NCBI GenBank assembly: GCA_026389415.1
Contig: JAPLHX010000245.1
Location: 1 to 13,057 of the forward strand
Source: Coprothermobacterota bacterium
GTDB lineage: Bacteria; Caldisericota; JANLFM01
Length of the DNA: 13,057 bases
Direction: 5' to 3'
Shown here piece by piece: positions 1-6,925 of this stretch. The notes beneath the pieces were generated by a model, which was not told where the DNA came from, made no database searches, and saw only the letters and a list, made by a program, of their open reading frames with translations. Both the position numbers and the translations under genes were made by a program. Each line of letters opens with the position of its first letter. The first letter of the stretch is position 1.

Positions 1-63
1 GTGCTTGACGGGTCGATCGAGGACTTCATCCGGCAGAATTTGCGTCGGGAAAAAGCCGGTTGA
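1..63 (+). CDS. prfB: Peptide chain release factor 2, C-terminal tail (partial)
   Basis: The first 63 bases read as an open frame ending in TGA, giving the end of a protein with the motif VLDGSIEDFIRQNLRRE. Bacterial RF2 proteins end with a very similar segment (typically V-x-DGDLDPFIxAYLR), which is the basis for the call. RF2 recognises UGA and UAA stop codons and triggers peptide release on the ribosome. The rest of the gene lies left of the window. In Bacillota prfB commonly lies just upstream of ftsE-ftsX, which fits. Only 20 residues are visible, so the identity depends on the tail motif plus neighbourhood. Confidence 0.72.
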   Translation: MLDGSIEDFIRQNLRREKAG

Positions 64-69
64 TATAAT
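40..69 (+). promoter_or_regulatory. Extended -10 sigma-A-like promoter for the ftsEX operon
   Basis: A perfect TATAAT lies at 64-69, preceded by TGA at 61-63, giving the extended -10 form TGnTATAAT. A weak -35 (TTGCGT, 40-45) lies 18 bases upstream. The TG of the extended element is part of the prfB stop codon. Transcription would start near 76, about 20 bases before the first gene. This is a sequence match only, but it is the best candidate for driving the seven-gene run to the terminator at 6844-6882. Confidence 0.6.
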
Positions 70-96
70 ACCAGAAACAAAATCGGAGACTTAATT

Positions 97-516
97 TTGC
101 CCAAGAAAGCAATTACACTTCTTTTAATAGGTTTTTTCGCGATTGGCTGCGTATTCGCTGTCGGCCAAGCCCAGGCTCAGACTTCTCCAGGAACCGCGGA
201 GGACCCGATTATTACCAAGAGCTATCTGGATCAGTTCCTGATACCCCTCGTCGTGGAACTTAAGAAGGGTCAGTTTCTCCAGGCCGAGGCCGGTACACAG
301 ATCATCGTTCGAGTAGGAGAGACGATTTGCATGGCCGATCCGGCTTCAGCTAAAGGTGGCCTTTCGGACGTCACCGCAGGTATTGATATCCCCCATCTGA
401 CGGCCGTTGCCACCAATCATCTCCTGATTGCTCCTCGCTCAGACGGGCGCGGTTTGCTGGCTGGGACCGATGCTATTTTACTGGTCTGGGGTCTGCATCA
501 GATTTTCGGACCATAA
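97..516 (+). CDS. Small exported conserved hypothetical protein
   Basis: A 139-residue protein with a TTG start, supported by CGGAG at 84-88 eight bases upstream. Residues 1-27 form a signal peptide: a short basic start (MPKK), a hydrophobic core, and AQA before a likely cleavage site. The mature part of about 110 residues has the segments EDPIITKSYLDQ, VVELKKGQFLQAEAGTQII and NHLLIAPRSDGRG. I recall similar short exported proteins in Clostridia and Bacilli with DPxVTKSY, DVTAG and NHLLxxPRSDGRG-like motifs, but no function is established to my knowledge. The mature part looks beta-rich and has no membrane helix, so it should act outside the cytoplasmic membrane. It is first in the ftsEX operon, 24 bases before the chosen ftsE start, which suggests an envelope role. 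That role is inference only. Confidence 0.8.
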   Translation: MPKKAITLLLIGFFAIGCVFAVGQAQAQTSPGTAEDPIITKSYLDQFLIPLVVELKKGQFLQAEAGTQIIVRVGETICMADPASAKGGLSDVTAGIDIPHLTAVATNHLLIAPRSDGRGLLAGTDAILLVWGLHQIFGP

Positions 517-540
517 ACCGTGGCGAAGTTGGGCGTTACG

Positions 541-1239
541 ATGGTAGAATTGCAAACCGTATCTAAGGTATTTCCACCAAACTTGATTGCCCTCGATAAT
601 GTCAGTTTGAGCGTAGAGAAGGGGGAATTCGTTTTCATTACGGGATCTTCCGGCGCCGGGAAATCAACCTTGCTCAAGCTTCTTTATCGGGCTGAGGGTC
701 CCACGCAAGGCAGAGTGATCGTTGACGGGCGAGACCTCTCCCGGTTGAAAATGAACCAAGTACCCCACCTGCGGCGGACGATCGGCAGTGTCTTTCAAGA
801 CTTCAAGCTTCTTCAGCGCCGTACAGTGGCTGAAAATGTCATTTTCAGTCTAGAGGTGATCGGTGTAGCCGATCGGGACGCCAAGAAACGAATGAGACAA
901 GTCTTGGAATTGGTGGGTTTAGAAGATAAAGCCAACTGTTTTCCGCCAGAATTGTCAGGGGGGGAACAACAGCGGGTCAGTATCGCCCGAGCTTTGGCAA
1001 ACAACCCGCCACTATTCCTAGCCGACGAGCCCACCGGCAACCTGGACTGGTCTTCTGCCTGGGACTTGATGGATCTGCTTAAACAAATCAACGCACAAGG
1101 AACGACGGTAATCATGGCAACGCACCATGAGGAGATTGTACGCAAGCTGCAGTGCCATACCATTATCCTGGAACGAGGACGAAAATTGGACGAACTCAAC
1201 AATGGCAAAGAGACCGAGACGGCGCCCTTTTCCGGTTGA
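541..1239 (+). CDS. ftsE: Cell division ATP-binding protein FtsE
   Basis: A 232-residue ABC ATPase and the cytosolic partner of FtsX. FtsEX does not move a substrate; it uses ATP to switch on peptidoglycan hydrolases outside the membrane. The motifs are complete: Walker A GSSGAGKST (35-43), Q-loop Gln86, signature LSGGEQQR (138-145), Walker B LFLADEPT (158-165) and H-loop His195. The FtsE-type start MVELQTVSKVFPPN fits ATG at 541. A GTG at 520, three bases after the preceding stop, would add seven residues; neither start has a strong ribosome-binding site, so the choice rests on family alignment. The C-terminal tail of about 20 residues after ERGRK is polar and variable. The end overlaps ftsX by 38 bases, implying coupled translation. 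FtsE, rather than a LolD/MacB-type ATPase, is supported by the ftsX gene that follows. Confidence 0.95.
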   Translation: MVELQTVSKVFPPNLIALDNVSLSVEKGEFVFITGSSGAGKSTLLKLLYRAEGPTQGRVIVDGRDLSRLKMNQVPHLRRTIGSVFQDFKLLQRRTVAENVIFSLEVIGVADRDAKKRMRQVLELVGLEDKANCFPPELSGGEQQRVSIARALANNPPLFLADEPTGNLDWSSAWDLMDLLKQINAQGTTVIMATHHEEIVRKLQCHTIILERGRKLDELNNGKETETAPFSG

Positions 1240-2131
1240 GCGGACGAGTTCGTTCCGCCTTTCGCGAAGAATGTTCGTTGAAATGTGGCTTAACATTCGT
1301 CGTAACGGAGTATTCTCTGTGGCTTGCATCGCCGTGGCTGCGATCTCTTTACTGATCTTTGGCATCTTCCTCCTTTTAGACGGTAGTTTGAACAACTTGG
1401 TTCATAGCTTTGAGGAAAGAGTAGGGGTTTCTGCATACCTCAAGACGACGGTTACCGCCTCGGATGTTGCGTATTTGCAGGCCAAAATCATGACATGGCC
1501 GGAAGTGGAATCCGTCACGTATGTCACGCAAGCGGAGGCGATGGAAACCTTGAAGCGAGACTTGGCAGGATATGAAGAAGTCCTCTCCAGCCTAGTGGCC
1601 AATCCGCTTCCTGCATCCCTGGAAATAAAGCCCAAGAACCCCCAAATGGCGGATGCCATCGTTTCCCAGCTTCGCATGATACCCGAGGTGGATGATATCC
1701 AATATGACGCCCAAATCGTTTCTAAACTGATCGCGTTCGCGAACTATTTTCGCATTCTGGGCGTTATCATCTCGCTATTGTTTGTCCTCAGCACTTGGTT
1801 CTTGCTCTCATCCGCTATCAGGATGACAGCATATACCCGCCGTCCGGAGATCGAGATCATGAAGCTCGTTGGGGCCACTAATGGCTATATCAGGTATCCA
1901 TTCATTGCAGAAGGCATTTTTTATGGCTTGGTGGGCGCTGCGATGGCTTGCGTCTTCGTTTTACCGATACGATCCGTGCTGATGGCGAGTTTGCAGCGAT
2001 TGGGTTTTTTATCCCAGGTCACACCCGATAACAGCTATGTGGTTTGGGTGATTATCGTGTTGTTGGCATTGGGTTCGTTTCTGGGCGCCGTTGCTGCAAA
2101 TGTGTCCATTCGGAGATTCTTGCAGGAATGA
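1202..2131 (+). CDS. ftsX: Cell division protein FtsX
   Basis: A 309-residue membrane protein with the FtsX layout: a basic cytosolic N-terminus, TM1 (about 37-60), an extracellular domain (about 61-180), then TM2 (184-206), TM3 (233-257) and TM4 (279-300). The segment RRPEIEIMKLVGATNGYIR (213-231), followed by a membrane helix, is the typical FtsX/MacB permease signature. The extracellular domain is where FtsX contacts hydrolases or their activators. I chose ATG 1202, which gives the normal length. ATG 1271 is also possible and keeps all membrane segments but loses the basic head (RPRRRPF). The frame is open back to 1127, but that would run too far inside ftsE. The gene overlaps ftsE by 38 bases and its stop overlaps the next start as ATGA. 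Confidence 0.94.
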   Translation: MAKRPRRRPFPVERTSSFRLSRRMFVEMWLNIRRNGVFSVACIAVAAISLLIFGIFLLLDGSLNNLVHSFEERVGVSAYLKTTVTASDVAYLQAKIMTWPEVESVTYVTQAEAMETLKRDLAGYEEVLSSLVANPLPASLEIKPKNPQMADAIVSQLRMIPEVDDIQYDAQIVSKLIAFANYFRILGVIISLLFVLSTWFLLSSAIRMTAYTRRPEIEIMKLVGATNGYIRYPFIAEGIFYGLVGAAMACVFVLPIRSVLMASLQRLGFLSQVTPDNSYVVWVIIVLLALGSFLGAVAANVSIRRFLQE

Positions 2132-3294
2132 AAACAATCCTTGGCTTCGTGCTCGCGATTCTCTGCTTCCTGACGTCTGTAGGGTTCCCGGTACAGGGCG
2201 ATGAGGTGTCAGATCTCCAGACCCAACTGGAGGAATACAAAGCGGAGTTGGAAGCGGTGAAAATCAGGATAACCGAGACGCAAGATCACCAAAGCGAACT
2301 GCTCAATCAAATCGAGGACTTAAACGCGCAGATGTATGAAGTGGAGGGGCTCTTCACTTTCTTCCAATCCAAGATGGACGAGATCTCAATTACGATCCAG
2401 CAGGCTTCCCAGACCATCAACGAAAAGGATGCCGAGGTGAAGGTGATCGAAAAATCTCTCCAGGAACGTCAGAGCCTTTTGGGGCAACGCTTGGTCACAC
2501 TGTACAAGCTCAATCGGGGAAAATATCTAGAGATTCTATTATCCTCCAATGATTTCCAGGAATTTGGTTCCCGCATGACCTATTTTGAGAGAGTATTCCG
2601 GCAGGACCAAAACCTGCTTGACCAAACCAAAGAATTGATCGCATCCTTTGCATTGCAGAAAAAACAGCTGCAGGACCAGAGGGAGCTGCTGATTCGGCAA
2701 GAAGAGCAATACGCTGAACTCAAACAAAAAAAAGAGGAAGAGAAGGGCATCCTGGAAGGAGACCTGGCCACCAAAGGAGAACTCGTGGCGCTGGCGCTCG
2801 ACGAGCAGATAAATTTGGAAGGGCAGAAATCAGAATTGATGCAACAGATCGAAGCGGACCAGGCTTACATCACCGATCTGCTTACGAGCCGCGGCGCAGT
2901 ATCCTACACGGGTCAACCCTCGGAATCCGGTTTTATCTGGCCCATCTGGGGAGCGCCAACATCATACTTCGGATGGCGCGACTGGGGCGATTTCCACCGA
3001 GGACTGGATATCGGCGCATCCTATGGAGCACCCGTTCAAGCAGTGAAGGACGGAGTAGTCGTGGGAGCGGAATACCTCGGTTCCTATGGGAACATGATTC
3101 TGATCGATCATTTGGACGGGCTGCAAACCGTTTACGCTCACTTATCCGGCTTCAATGTCGATGTCGGTCAAGAAGTGGTGCAGGGAGATGTTGTCGGTTG
3201 AGTGGGAATGACAGGTTATACCACCGGGCCACACTTGCATTTTGAAGTCCGCGCGGGTGGGGAATTTGTTGACCCTCTAGGGTTTCTACCCTAG
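2128..3294 (+). pseudogene. Coiled-coil M23 (LytM-type) murein peptidase, interrupted by in-frame TGA
   Basis: ATG 2128 overlaps the ftsX stop (ATGA). The frame encodes a signal peptide (1-24, ending PVQGDE), long coiled coils rich in Gln, Glu, Lys and Leu (about 25-250), and a LytM/M23 domain from about 268. This resembles EnvC and PcsB-like FtsEX effectors, which combine coiled coils with a hydrolase-type domain. Zinc ligands His290 and Asp294 (FHRGLDIG) and the His of YAHLS (337) are present. A TGA at 3199-3201 stops the protein at 357 residues. The same frame then continues with VGMTGYTTGPHLHFEV and ends at TAG 3292-3294, which would give 388 codons. The lost 30-residue tail carries the HxH motif, so the truncated product should be catalytically dead. 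TGG (Trp) changed to TGA is the simplest origin. Alternatives are a sequencing error, a non-catalytic activator role, or readthrough. Confidence 0.85.
3199..3201 (+). other. In-frame TGA inside the M23 catalytic domain
   Basis: The codons on both sides stay in one frame: GDVVG, then TGA, then VGMTGYTTG. In M23 domains this position is usually Trp, Tyr or another bulky residue just before the VGxTGxxTGPHLHFE block. A one-base change from TGG explains it. Genes nearby use TGA as a normal stop, so genome-wide reassignment is unlikely. Confidence 0.9.
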
Positions 3295-3303
3295 ACTAGT
3301 CCG

Positions 3304-4491
3304 ATGAAACGCTTCTCCCAAATATCCGCCGGTATTGTTGCCGTAGCGCTGGCGGTCTCTTGTTTTTTTCTTGGCTACCTGCTGGCGCCCCAAGCACCCG
3401 GGCTTCTTCATCCACCTTCCACCATGAATTTCACCCCGGAGCAGTGGGAACTCTTTTCTGAAGTAACGGATTTGATCTACAGAGATTATCTGGAAAAAAC
3501 AATCACTGGCACTACCTTGATGAATGGTGCATTAAGGGGGATGGTCAATTCCTTAGGAGATCCCTATAGCCAATACCTTACTCCCATCGATTATACGGAT
3601 TGGACCACGCAAATCACAGGCATATATGGCGGAGTTGGGATGGAGATTGGCTCCAAAGATGAGAAACCAACCGTGATCTCCGTCTTTCCGGGGACGCCGG
3701 CAGAACGGGCAGGGATTCGCTCGGGTGATCACTTCATCAAGGTCGACGATGTTTTCGTGGAAGGCTTGTCCGTAAACGAAATCGCCGGCAAAGTCCGGGG
3801 AGATCCTGGAACGGACGTGAAATTGATACTGGAACGAGCCGGAGAAATGAAAGAGTACACCTTAAAACGGGAACAGATCATCATCCAATCAGTGAACGGC
3901 CGGATCCTGCAGGGTTCCATCGGTTACATCCAACTTCTGGGTTTTAAGGAACAAACAGCCAAGGATTTCGCCAAAATACTTGAACAATTGACTCGGCAAG
4001 GTATGTCCAAATTAATCCTTGATCTACGACAGAATCCCGGGGGTTTGCTTTCATCAGTGATTGATCTGGCTAGCTCGCTGGTTCCGACAGGTCAAACCAT
4101 TGTCATTATTGAAGATCGGGATGGGCAAAAGAAGTTTTCCTATTCCAATCCCTTCACCCAGAAATACTCCATGCCAATCGTCCTATTGGTGGACGGTGGC
4201 ACTGCCAGTGCCGCTGAAATCTTAGCTGGTGCCCTCAGGGATAACCAGCTCGCTACGTTAATTGGGGAACGGACGTTTGGCAAGGGTATCGTCCAGACAG
4301 TGGAACAGCTTCCCCAAGGCGGTGCACTGATTATCACTACCCAGCGATACCTGACACCCTCAGGAGAGTCCATCCATAAAAAAGGAATTATGCCGGATCA
4401 AGAGATTCAAACCACCCCCGAAGATCAAGCTGCCGGTCGCGACCCCGTCCTAGAACGGGCAATCCAGCAGTTGACCGGCGTTACTCCCTAG
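3304..4491 (+). CDS. S41 carboxy-terminal processing protease (CtpA/CtpB family)
   Basis: A 395-residue secreted or membrane-anchored serine protease. Residues 8-27 form one hydrophobic N-terminal segment (signal anchor or signal peptide). A PDZ domain spans about 105-190 (GGVGMEIG, GTPAERAGIRSGDHFIKVD). The S41 protease core follows, with the Ser-Lys pair visible as Ser302 in GGTASAAE and Lys327 in ERTFGKG; the core also has DLRQNPGG (240-247). The PDZ domain normally controls access to the active site and binds C-termini of substrates. The length and domain order match CtpB (YvjB) of B. subtilis. It starts nine bases after the resumed M23 frame ends, and hflX follows with no gap. Known Ctp proteases act on sporulation signalling proteins (CtpB) or on M23 hydrolases (P. 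aeruginosa CtpA), so the adjacent M23 protein is a plausible but unproven substrate. Confidence 0.94.
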   Translation: MKRFSQISAGIVAVALAVSCFFLGYLLAPQAPGLLHPPSTMNFTPEQWELFSEVTDLIYRDYLEKTITGTTLMNGALRGMVNSLGDPYSQYLTPIDYTDWTTQITGIYGGVGMEIGSKDEKPTVISVFPGTPAERAGIRSGDHFIKVDDVFVEGLSVNEIAGKVRGDPGTDVKLILERAGEMKEYTLKREQIIIQSVNGRILQGSIGYIQLLGFKEQTAKDFAKILEQLTRQGMSKLILDLRQNPGGLLSSVIDLASSLVPTGQTIVIIEDRDGQKKFSYSNPFTQKYSMPIVLLVDGGTASAAEILAGALRDNQLATLIGERTFGKGIVQTVEQLPQGGALIITTQRYLTPSGESIHKKGIMPDQEIQTTPEDQAAGRDPVLERAIQQLTGVTP

Positions 4492-5640
4492 ATGAGTCAA
4501 AGCCTCAAGTCAACCCTTCCCCAACCAGAAAAAGCCATTCTTATCGCTTGTGAATATGCTACGAAAGGCATCGTTGAAACTAAGGATTCCATCCGTGAAT
4601 TAGCAGAACTGGCTACAGCAACCGGGGTGATGGTGATGGATCAACTGATACAAAAGCGCCAACAGCCAGATCCGCGAACGTATCTTGGGAGTGGCAAAAT
4701 CAGCGAACTCAAGGGAATGCTCAAGCAACAAGGGGGATCGCTGGTGATTGCTGACGATGAGCTGACATCGACCCAACTGCGAACCGTGGAAGAATCTTTG
4801 CAAGTTAAAGTGGTAGATCGCAGCCAGGTGATTTTGGATTTGTTCGCTGCACGTGCTCAATCAAGAGAGGGGAAAATCCAGGTGGAACTTGCCCAACTGG
4901 AATACTTGCTTCCGCGCCTGGCGGGAAGCCAACGTAGGCTTTCCCGTCTGGGAGGAGGCATTGGCACGCGCGGACCGGGCGAAACAAAGCTAGAAATGGA
5001 TCGCCGTCTAATGCGCCGACGGATCCACAAGCTGAGAGAAGACTTGGAGACCATCCGCAAGGAGCGCTCTTTGCTGCGACGTGGAAGAAAAACCTTCTTT
5101 CTGGTGAGCCTTCTTGGCTACACCAATGCTGGAAAATCCGCACTCTTTGAAGCGCTGACTGGAACGGAGACACTCGTTTCCTCGCAGCTATTTTCCACGC
5201 TGGATCCGAAAATACGCCGCGCTCGCACTGACAATGGTATTCTCTTTTCAGACACGGTCGGTTTCATCCGCAAGATTCCTCATCATCTTTTTACTGCTTT
5301 CAGGGCGACCTTGGAAGAGGTGCAGGATGCAGACCTGCTTCTGCTTGTTGTCGATGGATCCGATCCAAGGGCCTCGGATCATCTTGTGGTAGCGAAAGAA
5401 TTAATGATTGAGCTTGAGATTTCCAGTAAACCGATGATCACCGTGATCAATAAACTGGACCTGGCGGGTTGCTCACAACAACTGCCATTGCTCCTACGCA
5501 CACAGCCGTCAGCTCTGCAAGTGTCCGCCCTTACCGGTGAAGGAGTAGACCGTCTGATGTCGGAAATCAAACTGGAAAAAGAGCGCCATCGCTCCGATAT
5601 GGCCATGACGAATGCTCCGATTCGATCCAACATTACTTGA
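4492..5640 (+). CDS. hflX: Ribosome-associated GTPase HflX
   Basis: A 382-residue translational GTPase-like protein. HflX binds the large ribosomal subunit and splits stalled or heat-stressed ribosomes. The N-terminal HflX domain ends in the family motif GGGIGTRGPGETKLE (154-168) and is followed by a basic helical linker (about 170-200). The G domain shows the P-loop GYTNAGKSA (209-217), DTVGFI (254-259), NKLD (320-323) and VSALTGEG (344-351). The P-loop has Ala where Thr is usual after GKS; the essential Lys and Ser are present. ATG 4492 follows directly after the TAG of the protease gene, so translation is probably coupled. It overlaps the next gene by 29 bases. This order matches B. subtilis ynbA-ynbB. 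Its presence in an envelope operon is probably lineage-specific packing. Confidence 0.95.
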   Translation: MSQSLKSTLPQPEKAILIACEYATKGIVETKDSIRELAELATATGVMVMDQLIQKRQQPDPRTYLGSGKISELKGMLKQQGGSLVIADDELTSTQLRTVEESLQVKVVDRSQVILDLFAARAQSREGKIQVELAQLEYLLPRLAGSQRRLSRLGGGIGTRGPGETKLEMDRRLMRRRIHKLREDLETIRKERSLLRRGRKTFFLVSLLGYTNAGKSALFEALTGTETLVSSQLFSTLDPKIRRARTDNGILFSDTVGFIRKIPHHLFTAFRATLEEVQDADLLLLVVDGSDPRASDHLVVAKELMIELEISSKPMITVINKLDLAGCSQQLPLLLRTQPSALQVSALTGEGVDRLMSEIKLEKERHRSDMAMTNAPIRSNIT

Positions 5641-6826
5641 CCGAGCCAAAGAAGCCGAGGAACACGCTCGGGATTTCTTTCCTTCCTTGGAAAAAACCCG
5701 TCGATCTGTGTTCGGTAAGATATTGGAAGGATTTCACCGAGCCGATATCTCCGAAGCGCACTTAAAAGGATCTTCCGGCTATGGATATCATGACTTCGGC
5801 CGGGAAGGATTGGATCAGGTTTTTGCGTTTGCCATGGATGCTCTGTCTGCCATGGTGCGACCGCAGTTTATTTCGGGCACTCATGCCATCGCTGTGACCC
5901 TGATGGCCCTCTTGAAGGCGGGAGATACAATGGTTTGCCCCCAAGGGCGCCCGTATCAGTCATTACTGCCTACATTGAATTTGTTGTCCCGCATCGGAGT
6001 AAAAATCGTTACCGAGGAAACGGAATGGAAACACGCTGCAAGCCTGGCAAGGAGTTCCTTGCTGATCTTCCTTCAGCGCTCTCCTGGCTACGAAAACCGC
6101 CGGCGGACATCATGGAAGATCTTTCAAGAACTGATCGAGCAAATGAAGGTAGACTTTCCCCAATGCCTGATCCTGATTGACAATTGCTATGGTGAGTTCG
6201 TTCATGAGCAAGAACCCACGGGGTTTGGCGCTGATATCCTGTGCGGTTCCCTGATCAAGAACCCAGGGGGTGGATTAGCCCTTACCGGTGGATATGTAGC
6301 CGGGAGAGAGGATCTGGTGGACGCAGTGGCCGAGCGCATTTTCGCGCCGGGACTTGGTCGGCAGATTGGAGCCAGCGAAGGACAGCTTCGTTCCTTGTAC
6401 CAAGGATTGTTTTCCGCCCCCTTCGTTGTCTGTGAAGCTCTCAAGGGTGCCGTGTTTGCTGCTTTCTTTTTTCAATCGCTGGGATTTGAGGTCGACCCAG
6501 AGCCCCAAGAAGAGAGAAGCGATATTATCCAAGTCGTCCGATTGCAGAGCAAAGAGCGGTTGTTAGTTTTTACCCAAGCCGTGCAGGAAGCGGGACCTAT
6601 CGATTGGAAGGCCAAGCCGGAACCAAGTCTTCTACCGGGTTACCGGGATGAGGTGGTGATGGCAGCCGGTACATTTGTTACGGGAGCTTCGCTGGAGCTC
6701 AGCTGTGATGCTCCAATGTCACCACCCTATTCCGTGTACCTACAGGGTGGATTGAATTTTGATCATAGCTGGCATGGCAGCCTTTTGGCCGCACAGCGGA
6801 TGATGGACCGTCATCTTTTACCGTAG
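5612..6826 (+). CDS. Methionine gamma-lyase-family PLP protein (YnbB / aluminum-resistance type)
   Basis: A 404-residue fold-type I PLP enzyme of the family annotated as methionine gamma-lyase family or aluminum resistance protein (YnbB in B. subtilis). The probable PLP-binding Lys is 216 in SLIKNPGGGLA, and the cofactor-contacting Asp lies in DNCYGEF (190-196). Other typical segments are GSSGYGYHDFGREGLDQVF (53-71) and FISGTHAI (86-93). The true reaction of this family is not settled; carbon-sulfur lyase activity is inferred from fold. No signal peptide is seen, so it should be cytosolic. ATG 5612 overlaps hflX by 29 bases; the hflX-ynbB pair is conserved in many Bacillota. It is the last gene before the hairpin terminator at 6844-6882. 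Confidence 0.9.
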   Translation: MLRFDPTLLDRAKEAEEHARDFFPSLEKTRRSVFGKILEGFHRADISEAHLKGSSGYGYHDFGREGLDQVFAFAMDALSAMVRPQFISGTHAIAVTLMALLKAGDTMVCPQGRPYQSLLPTLNLLSRIGVKIVTEETEWKHAASLARSSLLIFLQRSPGYENRRRTSWKIFQELIEQMKVDFPQCLILIDNCYGEFVHEQEPTGFGADILCGSLIKNPGGGLALTGGYVAGREDLVDAVAERIFAPGLGRQIGASEGQLRSLYQGLFSAPFVVCEALKGAVFAAFFFQSLGFEVDPEPQEERSDIIQVVRLQSKERLLVFTQAVQEAGPIDWKAKPEPSLLPGYRDEVVMAAGTFVTGASLELSCDAPMSPPYSVYLQGGLNFDHSWHGSLLAAQRMMDRHLLP

Positions 6827-6843
6827 ACAAAACATGCCAATAC

Positions 6844-6882
6844 AAAAAAGAGTTCCCGGAGTAGATCCGGGAACTCTTTTTT
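6844..6882. terminator. Symmetrical (bidirectional) intrinsic terminator
   Basis: A perfect 17-bp inverted repeat: 6844-6860 (A6 then GAGTTCCCGGA) and 6866-6882, with the 5-base loop GTAGA. The T6 tract on the right and the A6 tract on the left make it able to stop transcription both from the + strand operon (17 bases past its stop) and from the - strand SLH gene (from about 40 bases past its stop). Confidence 0.93.
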
Positions 6883-6925
6883 GTGCTTGAAATCAATCGT
6901 CTTTTTTCTGCTTGAAATCAATCGT
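6876..6925. repeat. 25-bp tandem duplication at the SLH gene end
   Basis: 6876-6900 and 6901-6925 are the same 25-mer with one mismatch (G at 6883 against C at 6908). The unit is C, T6, G or C, then TGCTTGAAATCAATCGT. The first copy begins inside the terminator T-tract. The second ends on the first base of the SLH stop codon (TAA on the - strand, 6925-6927). This looks like a local duplication, perhaps by slippage. Confidence 0.9.

Noticed and set aside
3199..3250. Selenocysteine insertion at the M23 UGA
   Set aside because: A GTGG/CCAC pairing can be drawn just after the UGA, but the stem is short and lacks a convincing bacterial SECIS loop. M23 peptidases are not known selenoproteins, and the residue usually found here is Trp or Tyr.
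3202..3294. Separate small gene restarting at GTG 3202 or ATG 3208
   Set aside because: It would encode only the last 28-30 residues of the M23 domain, with no ribosome-binding site of its own. It is better explained as the detached tail.
4805..5173. Long antisense ORFs inside hflX and the SLH gene
   Set aside because: They lack ribosome-binding sites and known motifs, and lie opposite strongly conserved coding frames.
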